Shown here piece after piece: positions 50,600 to 61,108 of a DNA stretch of 64,000 bases. A program made the translations under genes and the position numbers. The notes under the pieces are model-generated. The model ran no database searches and was not told where the DNA came from. It was given only the letters and a program-made list of their open reading frames with translations. Position 1 is the first letter of the stretch. Each line of letters starts with the position of its first letter. Origin of the DNA: Rhodosorus marinus (Eukaryota; Rhodophyta; Stylonematophyceae; Stylonematales; Stylonemataceae); assembly GCA_029953675.1 (NCBI GenBank), contig JAMWBK010000004.1, forward strand, positions 1,116,001 to 1,180,000, read 5' to 3'.

Positions 50600-52589
50600 A
50601 ATTTGGTTCAAGTCAAACGCGAGTAACAATTCCTAACGAAATATATATCTGAGGTCCAAATTTTCATCAAAAAGCAAGCCCTCTTCTCCCTGCATACCAC
50701 CCCCCCTCCCTCCCTCCTCTCCTCGTCCCAGCCAGAAGATACGGGCTTGCAGGAGAGCGGATCCAATCTGCTCCTTCCACAAGGAAACACCACGGCCATA
50801 ATCTGGAGAGATATCATCTCCAGTAGTCATCATTGGGCACTGAAAAGCGATATTCAAAAGCGGCTGTTTTATTTTCAACAAGACGAAAACATATCGCTCA
50901 AAATATTCCAAAAATATTTTGCCACGTGTTTTATAAAAATACATTAGCCAATAAAAAAGCTAAAAAACGCGTCGTTCAGTCATTAACCGCGCATCAATCA
51001 TTTGTGAAGTGAATGAAGACCCCACATTTCTTTATATGCACAAAAAATAGTAAAACACGATGTAAAATTCTGTTTGGTGTCTTTTTATGCGAAAATCTAA
51101 GAAAAACAAAAAAATTCGGAGGCGGTGAGAAAAAGGGGGGGTGGGGGGTATGTGTGTGTGTTGCAGTCGTATCTGAAAAGAGGAGCCTGAAAAGTACGTG
51201 ACCGGGTACAAATTTGGCTGAACGTCAACTGTTGTGTAGTGTGCCGGCAAAATTTGAGTATTTATGAATCCACATTTGGATCTATTTTTCATAATTTCTT
51301 TCTTTTTTTGTCGCTTAGCTTCGGTTTTATGCTCGTGTTGCGTTTTCCCGCACGTTTAAGCCTCTGAGGGATACGTAATAAGGAAACGATGAGAAAAGAA
51401 AGCAATATATTAAAGAGCGCGTATGTTTTAGGTTTATCTTAGTATTTTTAACTGAGCTAGATCAACAACCTTTGCTCTAAGTCTACTTCGTATAGTCCAC
51501 CTGAGCATAACAATGCGGCAAAAACCGCAAATTCCAAACTCAGATTTCTAAAACCACACCGCACGTCTTTAATATATCCCCTCATCCTCGTATCCGTTCG
51601 TACTAATGACCAGTTTTACCATAAACCCTGCGCAGTGCTGTGGCTATTGTTTGTTGAATTTGGGATGAAAAACTTTGGATTATGAGCGTACGAGGGAACA
51701 AATTTGGCAGACTTTTAAAGATTCGCGAGGTATATAGTCAAAATCTGTGCACTGCTATCCCAATCTTCTTGGGCCGTTTGCGGCCCTTGGACTGATTTTT
51801 GCTTTAACACCGTCTTTTAGACCGTATTTTATACCGTCCAATGCCTCTTTATGAAAGCTGATCTTTCCTGCCCATGCGCTCGCAAACAAGCGACCAAGGA
51901 AGAGTTTTCTGGTTAGTATGCCAGCTTTTTATTGGTGCCGGTGGTAACTTGAGAAAACCTCTCCGGCGCCTCCGAGTGCCAGATTTCGGAATTCTTCAGT
52001 TTGATTGGCGCGAGATCTACCGGTTCGATTGGGCCTGTTTTGACGATCTGCTGGATATACCTCAATTCGACATGTTTGCGATGTCATGGTTTCCAGTTGA
52101 CTATCTGAATATCTTGCTTTTTAGGGTTTTCATGCATTTAGGAATATCGAAATTCTATAGTATTTTGCTGTTCTTTTGGGGATCCTCGCTCGGAAGTTTG
52201 ATGGGAGATTCGGCATTTCGTGCCTGGTTGGCCTCGAAATAATATAATAATAGTTGTTTTTTCGTTTGTTGGCCAGAAAAAGAACCGGAAATCCAAATTA
52301 TGGTAGAATGTCAATGACTTGTGTTTCTTTTAAGGGTTTCGGAATGAGATTTGTCCCGTATCTGCTGGGACATCCTAACCCCGCTCATGTGGCTTGCGTG
52401 CGTCAAATTGGATGTTTCATGTGACCATCATCATCATTTATTTAGAGGAAGAAGGCTTTGCTAGACCGAGAGAACTGACTTCCAACACGAGTGACCGGAT
52501 CAGCTTAATCGAAGGGGCTAAGGCCCCCAATCGAGGTACGCTAGGAAGAGTGCAGAGAGCCCACCTCCAAAATCGCGACAGCGTTGCCT
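50600..52589. other. AT-rich intergenic, one possible small ORF
   Basis: The ATG frame 51874-52242 (+, 122 codons) is aromatic and hydrophobic (FGILQFDWREIYRFDWACF, then ILLFRVFMHLGI). It resembles nothing recognised and may be spurious. The remainder shows no feature. Confidence 0.35.
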
Positions 52590-52740
52590 GGTGATCTTGA
52601 AGCGTCAAGCTTGGAGTTCCACTGACGATCCTCCCGAGTACCTTGTACTCATACAACGGTTCATTTTCGCTTTATGGCGAATTTTCTACCAGCATGCTAG
52701 CCGAGCCTCGCCATCGACGCCTTGGCGTCCACGCCTAGAT
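52590..52740 (+). mobile_element. Family B LINE C-terminal scrap
   Basis: GCGTCAAGCTTGGAGT, CCCGAGTACCTTGTACTC and CTACCAGCATGCTAGCC follow the end of the family B frame, degraded. A family A fragment follows directly. Confidence 0.55.
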
Positions 52741-52764
52741 CCCGTTGCGGTATGAAATGAGATA

Positions 52765-53165
52765 GCCGCAGTACGACGTACTTTGATCTTGCTGTTCCTC
52801 ATCCTCAGGCCAGTGGTTCTTTGCCGGCTGTGGGAGAGCGCCGAGGATTTGCCTCTGCCAGTATGAGACGTTGCAAGGAGTTCAAATACGCGGGGGCTTT
52901 GCCTTCCCCAGGCATTCGTGCTTGGGCTCTAGCTCATCGCCTGGTACCTCTGGTCAATGAATGCTTTGGGTTTATGGATTCCGTTGGTTCTCGTTGGCTT
53001 CCGCGAACGCCCTGACCGTCTGTCCTCGTTGTTTACCCGTTTAAGTTTCTTGCTGTGGCGTATGAATACTACTTTGATGTTGGAGGAGCGCGATCTTCGC
53101 CGCGCATTGTCTTTCTTCGAGCTTCGAGGTTTCTTTCCGTATCTCTCCGATTAAACCAATTCATC
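52765..53165 (+). mobile_element. Family A LINE C-terminal copy
   Basis: It runs from CGTACTTTGATCTTGCTGTT through the endonuclease-like region and the last codons to a decayed 3' UTR (CTCCGATTAAACCAATTCA). A deletion shifts the frame near GGCTTCCGCGAACGC. Confidence 0.75.
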
Positions 53166-53177
53166 CATTACGACGAC

Positions 53178-53262
53178 TGACGAATGGTTTAATCGGAGGC
53201 TGAAAGAAAAAACTCCGAGGGGTAAAAAGACTAAGTGCGGCGAAGAACTCGCGCCTCCAACG
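53178..53262 (-). mobile_element. Family A LINE 3' end, tail-to-tail with the previous copy
   Basis: Tail GACGAATGGTTTAATCGG, the hairpin (CCCCTCGGAG variant) and last codons on the minus strand, only ~15 nt from the end of the plus-strand copy. Confidence 0.75.
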
Positions 53263-53695
53263 CTTGAAATACGTATCTTGACTGAAGCACTTACTAATTT
53301 TCCATTATATGATATTGGTATTAGCTGTATTTCTAAAATGGATTGATTGACTTTAATTGAGTTGACCAACGCTAGAAGTTCTCGCCTCCATCACCTGTGA
53401 GCAGCTCGTCAAGAGCGTAAGGGGCGAGTCCATGGAGTGATGACTCGAGCGGTGATGCTTACGACGACAACTTCGTCGTGTAAACCCATAAGATTGATAA
53501 AATTATCCCATTCCGCTCTTGTTTTACGCCCGTTTTTCCGTAATCCAACAGTCTCCTATCGCCCAACCGCATCGGAACTGGCAGCTCACTTCAAGGGATC
53601 CCCAGAAGCTTTTTCTTTATCAGAGCTAAAAAACTTCAACCCCTCAACGAGGTATCTGCAATAACATCAGGGCATGCACGGAATCCACAGTGATC

Positions 53696-55812
53696 CTAAA
53701 CCGGGATAAGCATCAGCTCACACCTACTAGTCTTCTTTCTTGATCCTTCTGCTTCAACCTGCCCCTTCGCCGAAACCATTAGACAGCCGGCGTTTCCCTT
53801 CGTGTTTACGGGAGTTAGTATGGTATAGCCGTTTGTCGTGATAGTCACCTCAAAATGGGTCGCTTGCCAGGGCGTTGCAATGGCAAATATCCTGTTGGTT
53901 TCGAGGCTTGTGCCAGAAGCCACAAGGTACATTCCAGCTTTTGCTTTGAGGATAACGAGTCCCTTATCTATTATTGGGCCGCCCTCAAAGGACGTTCCCT
54001 CCTCTGGCAAAACTTGGAAGACAAACCGATCCCTGAAGCCTTGCAATGGAAACGTCTCCCTCTCTGCTACGATTTCTGAGTATTTCGGCGTAGTCTCCCA
54101 CAGTTTGTTCTGAAAGCTATCACGAATCACGACTTCGCTCCCCATTGAAGGGTAACCCGAACGAATCCTCGAGACTTTCATCTTACTAGCTGCCGATTTG
54201 CGTATCTTAGCCTCGATTCTCTCCTGCCATGCTAATCTGAGGTACCCATACTTTTCGACTCTAGATTGAAAAGCAAGCGACGTCCACCCGAAATCCTTAA
54301 TCTGAAACCAGAATCTCTCCGGAAGACTTGAAACATAGAATAAGAACCGATAGTTATCTACAGCTTTCAGTAACACCCTCGACGCAGGGTCGGGGAACCC
54401 AATTGAGGCGACCAAGCCGGTTTTCGCGCTGGCAGTACAATCGAGCCCTCGCTCCCAGATGACGCAGCTTGTTCGGGAATAGCTGACACAACCATCCACT
54501 GTGCGGAGATGTCGGTGGTATTAGAGTCTGCTTTGACTCCGTTGGCTACCGCTATATAAAATTTGTTCTTCACAACTTGGATTGCGATAGTGTCACCAGG
54601 ATTAACATCTTGTCCGGTTTCGATATCCTTTGGTTCCCGGAAATCAGCAGTTACGAGCTCGTGGATAGATGTTCCAAGATATGTATGGGTCAGGTACCCA
54701 CGACTGCTCCTCCTCGCGCAGTCACCGTATGGTGATACGAAATCCCATTCGACCAGGCCATTTTCGCTCACCTTGACAAACCATGACCCCGTTCCCTCCG
54801 CCATCTTGTCGCCTCCTTTTGGTGAATCAGAGCTTCCTACTAGAAGAAGGCCACCATCCTCTTCAGCAACAATCGACTGGAGAGTCTCATCTCCACTGGT
54901 CTGAACCGTCCTTTCCAATAAATGTACCCCTTCAGGAGACAATGTGTATATCCTATAAGCACCTGCTTTCACTTTGCCACCACCAGGAGAGATTTCGCTG
55001 TACCCTGTAGTGCATCCAATATAGTAGTTACCGGCCGTCGATAACGCGGGCCTTAAGTTTCGTGCTGCCCTACAGCCCCTGCTCAAGTAGCGGAGCCACA
55101 CTTTCTCGCCTCTTATGTTATACTTGGCGACCGCCACACGATTTTCAGAGTCATTGACTGCAATGATTACGCTCTCGTTCTCAACTTCAAGAATTCCACC
55201 GCCACGGGGAACATCGTAGTTCCTGGGAATCACAGCGGGCATTTCAAACAAAGGCTTCCCGTCGGCGCTATACTTTACGGGAAGGTAGTCGTCTGACACC
55301 ACGGATCCATCCCTTAGCACAACGACATCACCAACAGAGTCATCTTGATGATGTACGAATGGTGCATACCAGAGACTGCTCCCAGTTGAGCTATATCTCG
55401 TGATCAAGCCTCCAGCGAAATCTTTGAATTCATCTTTCTGCTGGGGAAAAGCTTTTGCGTATTCCTCAATTGGATCTAAACCGCCGCTTTCATATCCCTT
55501 CGCTACAAAGCCACCCTCTTCACTCGTCGCAACCCTTTCACATCCATTCCATCGTATCCTATTCTTGACAAGAGCTCGAAGAGTATCCCTCCCTTGCACA
55601 AAGTACGTGCAACGCGACTTTGGTGGTCTAGAGCCAGCAATCCCCCGAGAAACGCCAGCAAAGTTTCCATCGGGTAAGGTCCAAACATCTACTAAATGAG
55701 GGAGAATCTTCCCTTCATCTGAGAAGGTCAGAAGAAAGTCCTTCACCTCCCCATCCACAACAACAGCAGCAACCGCCACAATAACCGCCCAAAAGAATCC
55801 ATACCCCCTCAT
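53696..55812 (-). CDS. Secreted beta-propeller protein with C-terminal beta domain; one-base frameshift
   Basis: The ATG at 55812 starts a signal peptide (GFFWAVIVAVAAVVVDG). The first frame runs to 54367 with repeats such as TLPDGNFAGVSRG, SEEGGFVAKGY, VLRDGSVVSDDY, VAVAKYNIRGEKVW and EEDGGLLLVGSSD, typical of PQQ/WD-like blades. The downstream frame, ending at 53696, continues without a start of its own with a beta-rich domain (GYLRLAWQERIEAKI, then IIDKGLVILKAKAGMYLVAS). The frames meet at an A-run on the coding strand (54421-54424 on +), where one missing base would explain the break. It is therefore one gene of about 700 codons, either with a sequencing error or a recent mutation. Ligand and enzymatic activity are unknown. 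Confidence 0.7.
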
Positions 55813-55874
55813 TTTAAGATTCTCCAGCGCCCTCCCCCTGGTAACCATATGATCAACCACAAACCTCCCCACGA

Positions 55875-56574
55875 CAAATCTGTTTCAACTCATAGAACTC
55901 ACCCTCTCTCCTCCCTTCCCAACCCTTCTCAACCCCCTCAACCCTTAGAATAAATACTCTCAAATCGGACACCTAACAATACCGGATCTTACCGTTCCCA
56001 AACTAAGCTAGTGCGCCATGAGAAAAAATACTAAGGAGCCCTTTGACCGAAGTTAAAAGCTTTACCCTAAAAGCATTAAAACAAATTCATTCAAGACTAT
56101 GTCACCAAAGCAAAGCATATCTCGTCCCCGAAGGTATAACCCCCCCCGCGCGCATGCGCACTCTCCGAGCTATTGGTCCGAGGGCATGTCCACTGAGGAT
56201 ACACACATAGACAAAACCCAAGAATTGGCTGTTCTTCAAAGAATTAGCAGTCAAGAAATTCTACAGAAAACATAAAATAGTTTCTTAAATTTATTACTGT
56301 TAATTGAGAAACTAGATACCACGTGAAATATATATGAATTCATAGTTTGTGTATATTAATTTCCAAAATAATATCTTGTATGGTCTGAATATTTCTTTTA
56401 TACAGTTCGCCGCTGCTAATGGATTGGGAAGTGTGTTGACTATTGATTTTTTTGTTTAGTTTCCGCGATGGATTGGAAGTGGTGTATTGATGATTGACTT
56501 TTTTGTTCAGTTCCACTAAACAAATCTCCCGATTGAAGAAAAGCACCTCTAGGGAAGAGAAACCGACTACGCCC
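55875..56574. other. Intergenic, AT-rich, nothing recognised
   Basis: Upstream region of the propeller gene. It contains an imperfect direct repeat near 56420-56520 (GATGGATTGGAAGTG-like, then GTTTAGTTCC / GTTCAGTTCC) and no gene. Confidence 0.45.
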
Positions 56575-56815
56575 GGCTGGCGAGAAGGGGTATCGCGCGC
56601 TTTTCGAGTATCAAGTCAGCGTTGAAACAGCATAGCAGGAAACTTTGACGGGTAAACAAGCGAGGAGAGGTTGTCAGGGCGCTCGCGGAACAACTCCCGA
56701 AAGCCAACGAGATTCAACGGAATCCGTAAAACAAAACACTAAATGACCCGAGGTACCGGGTGATGAGCAAAAGCCGAAGCGCGAATGACCGGGGGCAAGA
56801 CAAAGCCCCGGCCAT
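56575..56815 (-). mobile_element. Family A LINE fragment, diverged
   Basis: The reverse strand shows TTCAACGCTGACTTG, TTTACCCGTCAAAGTTTC, GTTCCGCGAGCGCC and GCTTTGTCTTGCCCCCGG, a decayed C-terminal stretch without a 3' tail. Confidence 0.65.
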
Positions 56816-56945
56816 ATTTGCCAGCCTGAATTAATGGATTTGTGAAAGATTGTCAAGTTGCTTTCTCAAAGGGGTAAATATTCATGAAACCTCCTGGGTT
56901 GAATGAATTTTGAATTAATATTCAAGGCTCCCACTTTTTTGAGAA

Positions 56946-56989
56946 GGGGGTGTAAAGACCCAACCAACAAGTTGGGTCTTTACACCCCC
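56946..56989. repeat. Perfect 19-bp palindrome, 6-nt loop
   Basis: GGGGGTGTAAAGACCCAAC (56946-56964) pairs with 56971-56989 around CAACAA. Confidence 0.9.
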
Positions 56990-57284
56990 TGACGTACGTA
57001 GAAAAGAGTTGGGCCAACCTTTGAGGAGGTGGGAAACACCATCAAAATTTTATTTCATTACACTGATTTGATCACTCATGTCCCAATATTCACCTGGTCC
57101 CCCTCCCGCCCCCCTTTACTTCCCCTTTCCCTTGCCACACAGACCATTCTTTCCTGTCAGTTTACCCTCTGGTCACCTTGTGCGGAACGTCCAAGGCAGC
57201 CATGTTTCATCGAGGAGAGGCGGTCAGAGGGCCGTGCTCAGAATTTAGATTGCTTACTTCTGCGGAGCACCTCTTTTACGCCTC

Positions 57285-57570
57285 CACAAAGAAGTTAAAT
57301 ACGCGCTGGCTTTGCCTTCCCCTGGAATTCGAGCTTCGGCTTTTGCTCATCGTCTAGTACCCTTGGTAGTTGGGTGTCCCCGATTGCTTCGCGGGGGACT
57401 GTTCCGCGAGCGCCGCGACCGGCTTTCCACGTTGTTAACCCGTTTGAATTTTCTGTTGTGGCGTATGAGCGCTGCCTTGGTGTTCGAGGCGCGTGATCTT
57501 CACCTTTCCTAGAATTGTTTTCCCCTCGACTTTTTTTTTCAGTCTCCAAATAAACAGATTCATCTCCACT
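57285..57570 (+). mobile_element. Family A LINE 3' fragment
   Basis: GTTAAATACGCGCTGGC, CTTCCCCTGGAATTCGAGC and GTTTGAATTTTCTGTTGTGG lead to TTTCAGTCTCCAAATAAAC and ATTCATC. It is degraded but colinear. Confidence 0.75.
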
Positions 57571-57732
57571 GAAAGACATCAAGCCAGGGTTTTAGTCCCC
57601 CTAAGGCTCCCTTCACAAGACAAACGAAAATGCTTACTAAATTTTTTGTTAGCTTTTTACGCACTGTAGCGAAATTTTGGTGTGCATTTTTTTCTGGAAT
57701 GAATGGTTTAATGGCGCATTCGTTGAGCATCC

Positions 57733-57880
57733 GGTAAATTCTGGATTTAGATTGGTGAAAATATATCACAAAATGGATGTTGGGATTTGTTGGGCTTTAC
57801 TAGGATTTGTTTGCATCGATCGAAGTGAAAATGGGAGACAGAGTATATCTACCACACGCCGGCTAATCTAGTGGAAGAGC
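57733..57880 (+). repeat. Dispersed ~130 bp repeat, copy 1
   Basis: AAATTCTGGATTTAGATT, then ATATCACAAAATGGAT, GAAAATGGGAGACAGAG and AATCTAGTGGAAGAGC, resembles 59827-59942. The opening part is also echoed at 58523-58575. Type unknown. Confidence 0.55.
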
Positions 57881-57949
57881 TATGTATGAAGGGCAAACCG
57901 GTCTTGAAGTTGAATGTGAGAAGTCCTTGCCTGTGGTGGACTAGTAGAG

Positions 57950-58385
57950 TGAAGGGATCCGTGTTCCCGACCTCGTTGTCACCTGTGAAGATAGCCAACG
58001 AACTACGTACGTTGACCTCGCTGTTCTCAATCCCCAGGCTATCCGTTATCTGCTGGTTGCGATGGAGCGCTGTGGATCTGCAGATGCAACTATGCGACGG
58101 CACAAGGAAGGGAAATACGCCGGGACTTTGTCTTCCCTGGAATTCGAGCTTCAGCCTTAGGTCATCGCCTGGTAATCTTGTTAGTTGAGTGTTTCGGATT
58201 TATGGACTCCGTTGGTTCCAGCTGGATTCGCGAATTGTTCCACGAGCGCCGCGACCGGCTTTCCTTGTTGTTAACCCGTTTGAGTTTCCGGGGTTGTGGC
58301 CGTATGAACGCTGCTTTAATGGTGGAGGCGCGTGATCTTCGCCTTCAGCAGTCTTTTTTTCCAGGCTCCGAATAAGCACATTGAT
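57950..58385 (+). mobile_element. Family A LINE C-terminal copy, diverged
   Basis: CCGACCTCGTTGTCACC, ACGTACGTTGACCTCGC, GGATTTATGGACTCCGTTGG and GCTTTAATGGTGGAGGCGC follow family A to a shortened tail (CCAGGCTCCGAATAAGCAC). Confidence 0.75.
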
Positions 58386-58619
58386 TCAAACCACCCCCCC
58401 ACGCCTCATCTACAAACACAAACAATGCCCTCAGTGCAAACGCTTCAGGGTACCTAGCAAATCCATCGAATTCATTCAGTCTAGCGAAGTTTTGGGTGGA
58501 ACGGCGTATTGTTTGACCATCCCGCAAAATCTGGATTTAGTTCGTCGATTCAGATCTCAAAATGGATGCCGAGAGTCATTTTTCTCAGCAAGCGTTTACA
58601 ATCGAATCGATTTCAAGCC

Positions 58620-58657
58620 GTATAAAGGCTATGCTAGTAAAGTCCAGTATAAAGGCT
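58620..58657 (+). repeat. 16-nt family B 3'-end insertion with 11-nt target-site duplication
   Basis: GTATAAAGGCT at 58620-58630 and 58647-58657 flanks ATGCTAGTAAAGTCCA. The GGCT shared by target and element at the 5' junction is microhomology. Confidence 0.8.
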
Positions 58658-59129
58658 TGTTAGAGTTGCTGATGGATTTGACGTCCCTGTACATGTCCCA
58701 GAATCGTGTTGACGGGAACAATGAACGTGCAGACCCTGGATGAAAACGTGTTGAAGCGATAATTATACGCATAGACTCTGAGGTGACTGAGGAGAGCTGG
58801 AGGAAACGATGTGATACCTGCATGTAAGCCAAACTCGTTGGCGTGCTAGTGAGGGATACTCCAAGACAAGGAACAAGACAGAACAAGCAAAAGGGCAAAT
58901 ACCTGAATTTTGTTAACAGGTTATGAGCATAGCCTGCGATTAAAAACAAATTCGAAGCAAGGCACTAGGAGGGTGGACTAGGTCACATGCTTTTTGAGAT
59001 ATGCCAAACTGACGGGACCCGAGAGACGACATTTACTGCAGAGCACTACTGTTAGACTAAAGCTGACAGGCCTGCACCAGCAGTCTGTTGGGAGGACAAT
59101 AACGAAGGAAAAAGGGTTCAACCCGTGTC

Positions 59130-59640
59130 CCTCCTCAACCTAAACCTAGCAGCAGAAGCTATGCTAGTTACCGGACAGACTATAGATGCTAAAGACCTGA
59201 TGAACAAACTGGAAAAGAAACACGTTGCAAAAAAGATAGCAGCACAAATTGAGAGGTAAGTGAAGATGCTGACGAGAGAGCTGAAACCAGACGAGACAAC
59301 GCTCGGGCTCCTGACGTGCTTGAAGAATATTACTCCGAAATACTCAAGCTCGACACTACAGAGTATAAGCCCATGGAGAGATTGGGTCGCATATGACTGA
59401 TCCTGAAGGACGAAGGAAATTTGCCGAGATCATTGAAGGGTTGAAGAATATCTCCAAGGATCAGCTATGCCCGGAACCATCTATTTCAGCTTTCTCTTCA
59501 GTAGTTTCACTTACCTCTCGATCTGTGTGCTATCGTTTTGTAACATATTTATTTTCCAGTTTGTTCATCAGTTTTTTAGCATCTGTAGTCTGTTCAGCAA
59601 ACAGCGTAGCTTCCGCCTCTAAGATTAGTTTGATAAGCGA
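59130..59640. repeat. Inverted duplication of a coding-like segment with GTAAGT donor
   Basis: On +, about 59150-59265 reads AAEAMLVTGQTIDAKDLMNK, then LEKKHVAKKIAAQIER, followed by GTAAGT. On -, about 59640-59490 gives the related AEATLFAEQTTDAKKLMNKL, also followed by GAGAGGTAAGTGAA. The arms face each other across about 200 bp. This may be a duplicated exon with its 5' splice site; the family is unknown. Confidence 0.5.
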
Positions 59641-59826
59641 CGCCGCTTGAACTCCTTTCTCTTCGTTCTCTTCCTTCCCAAAGCCTGCTTCGTGAAGGTC
59701 CGCCAGTTTTTGTCTTTCAGTAATGCTGGCTCTCCGGTACTTGTAGTCGTCGGGTCCCGTCAGCTTGAACCATCTCAGGAAACATGTGACCTAATCCATA
59801 CTCTTTGCTTTGTTTTCATCATCAGC

Positions 59827-59942
59827 AAATTCTGGATTTAGATTTTGTTTTATATCACAAAATGTATATTGGGAGTCTTTTCATACATCGACATGAAAAC
59901 AGGGTACAGAGCCTGTCTACCATATGAAGAGAATCTAGTGCA
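59827..59942 (+). repeat. Dispersed ~130 bp repeat, copy 2
   Basis: AAATTCTGGATTTAGATT, ATATCACAAAATGTATATTGG and GTCTACCATATGAAGAGAAT are colinear with 57733-57880. Confidence 0.55.
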
Positions 59943-60001
59943 AGCGCTTCACGCCTTACGTAGCGCTTCAGGCTATGCTAGTAAAGTCCAGTGCAAGCGC
60001 T
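59937..60001 (+). repeat. 41-nt family B 3'-end insertion with 12-nt target-site duplication
   Basis: AGTGCAAGCGCT at 59937-59948 and 59990-60001 flanks 41 nt ending GGCTATGCTAGTAAAGTCC. It sits at the 3' edge of an inverted family B fragment, so TACGTAGCGCTT of the insert and its inverse at 59995-60006 form a hairpin stem. Confidence 0.85.
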
Positions 60002-60180
60002 ACGTAGGGCGTAAAAAGGAACTAGGAACTAGGGAAAAGCGTGCAACCCCGGGCGGCGCGGTGGCGCGAACTCAGTGAGTATGCTGCTAGAATATCGCCA
60101 GCGAGCGAAGCTTTAACTGCCTAGGAGTCTGAGACATTCAACAAGATGGTCAGTAAAAACGTTTCCGCACTCAGCTGGGT
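60002..60180 (-). mobile_element. Family B LINE 3' fragment
   Basis: On the reverse strand: GGCGATATTCTAGCAGCAT, then a 3' UTR with AGTTCCTAGTTCC and TTACGCCCTACGTAGCGC. Confidence 0.65.
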
Positions 60181-60196
60181 CAAGCACCTATGACTG

Positions 60197-60520
60197 CTAT
60201 ATTGTGGTGCGTTCATTGAAAGAGCGAAAGAGAGAAAGAGAGAGTGGGGCTGGATAAATGCTTAGCCTCTGCATTAGCCGATCTGAAGACGTTCGAAAAT
60301 TTCGAAGGACATGTCGTCTTACGCTTGGTTTAGCCAACTGTAATGCACATAGTTTAATGCCCTGCTTCTCACCGCCTGAAAGTTGAATGCCGAAATGCTC
60401 GATGTAGAGGGCGATGCTTTCAAACAGCGGTGCTGAGCTGGCAATCAATGTTGCCCCAGCGCGGCTAGTGTACCACGTCACCCATCGCTGATTGAAATCT
60501 TGTGCTGCGGTGCTGTACAT
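60197..60520 (-). CDS. Hypothetical protein or gene fragment, 107 codons
   Basis: The ATG frame has natural composition (LFESIALYIEHFGIQLSGGE, then KQGIKLCALQLAKPSVRR) but no recognised domain. It lies between two family B fragments and may be part of an element or a trapped exon. Confidence 0.25.
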   Translation of the reverse strand: MYSTAAQDFNQRWVTWYTSRAGATLIASSAPLFESIALYIEHFGIQLSGGEKQGIKLCALQLAKPSVRRHVLRNFRTSSDRLMQRLSIYPAPLSLSLFRSFNERTTI

Positions 60521-60639
60521 GCTCGACAGATTTCAGCAGTATGTGATATTGCGATTTGCTAAGCAAACTGTACTGTCCTCCCCTTCTATCGAACCATACT
60601 CACAACGAGCTGGTAGTGGTGGTGGTTTTTTACTTGCAT

Positions 60640-61050
60640 AGAGTTCAGCGCTACGCAGGGCGTAGTTTAAACTAGGAACGAGGAACGAGGAACGAGGAAC
60701 GAAATTGTGCAAGCAAAGGCGACGGTACAGAGCCTCGGCTAACGTCTAGAATATCGCCATAGGCGACTCTGAACCGGCGATAAGGACAAAATACTGGGCG
60801 GGAAGGTCAGTGAAACATTTACGAAGCCATTCTAACCTTGGATTTTCAAGGTGACCACAGCTTTCCACGATGAAACGCTAAAACCTTTGGGCCCTGCCCT
60901 CAGGAGGAAACTGGCCATCCTTTCCCAGCGTATCGACGCTCCTTCTGTCGGCGGGGCATAGCAGCTGCTGCAACCTGGCATAGCGCAGCAGACCGGAGAT
61001 TGATATTTTGCACTGGGCAAGTGACGGCGAGGTCATCATATTCACAGTGT
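60640..61050 (-). mobile_element. Family B LINE C-terminal and 3' UTR fragment
   Basis: It matches the C-terminal frame (colinear with 5855-6200) and a 3' UTR holding four AGGAACG units at 60674-60701, then ACGCCCTGCGTAGCGCT and a diverged terminus CTATGCAAGTAAAAAACC. Confidence 0.7.
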
Positions 61051-61108
61051 GGGTCGCACTATCCAAAAATATTAGTCCAACGGATTTATTCGGAAAGTGT
61101 ACTAATAG

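Noticed and set aside
53696-54499. Separate gene downstream of the propeller frame
   Set aside because: The frame has no ATG near its start, begins inside the upstream frame and continues its composition; a one-base frameshift is simpler.
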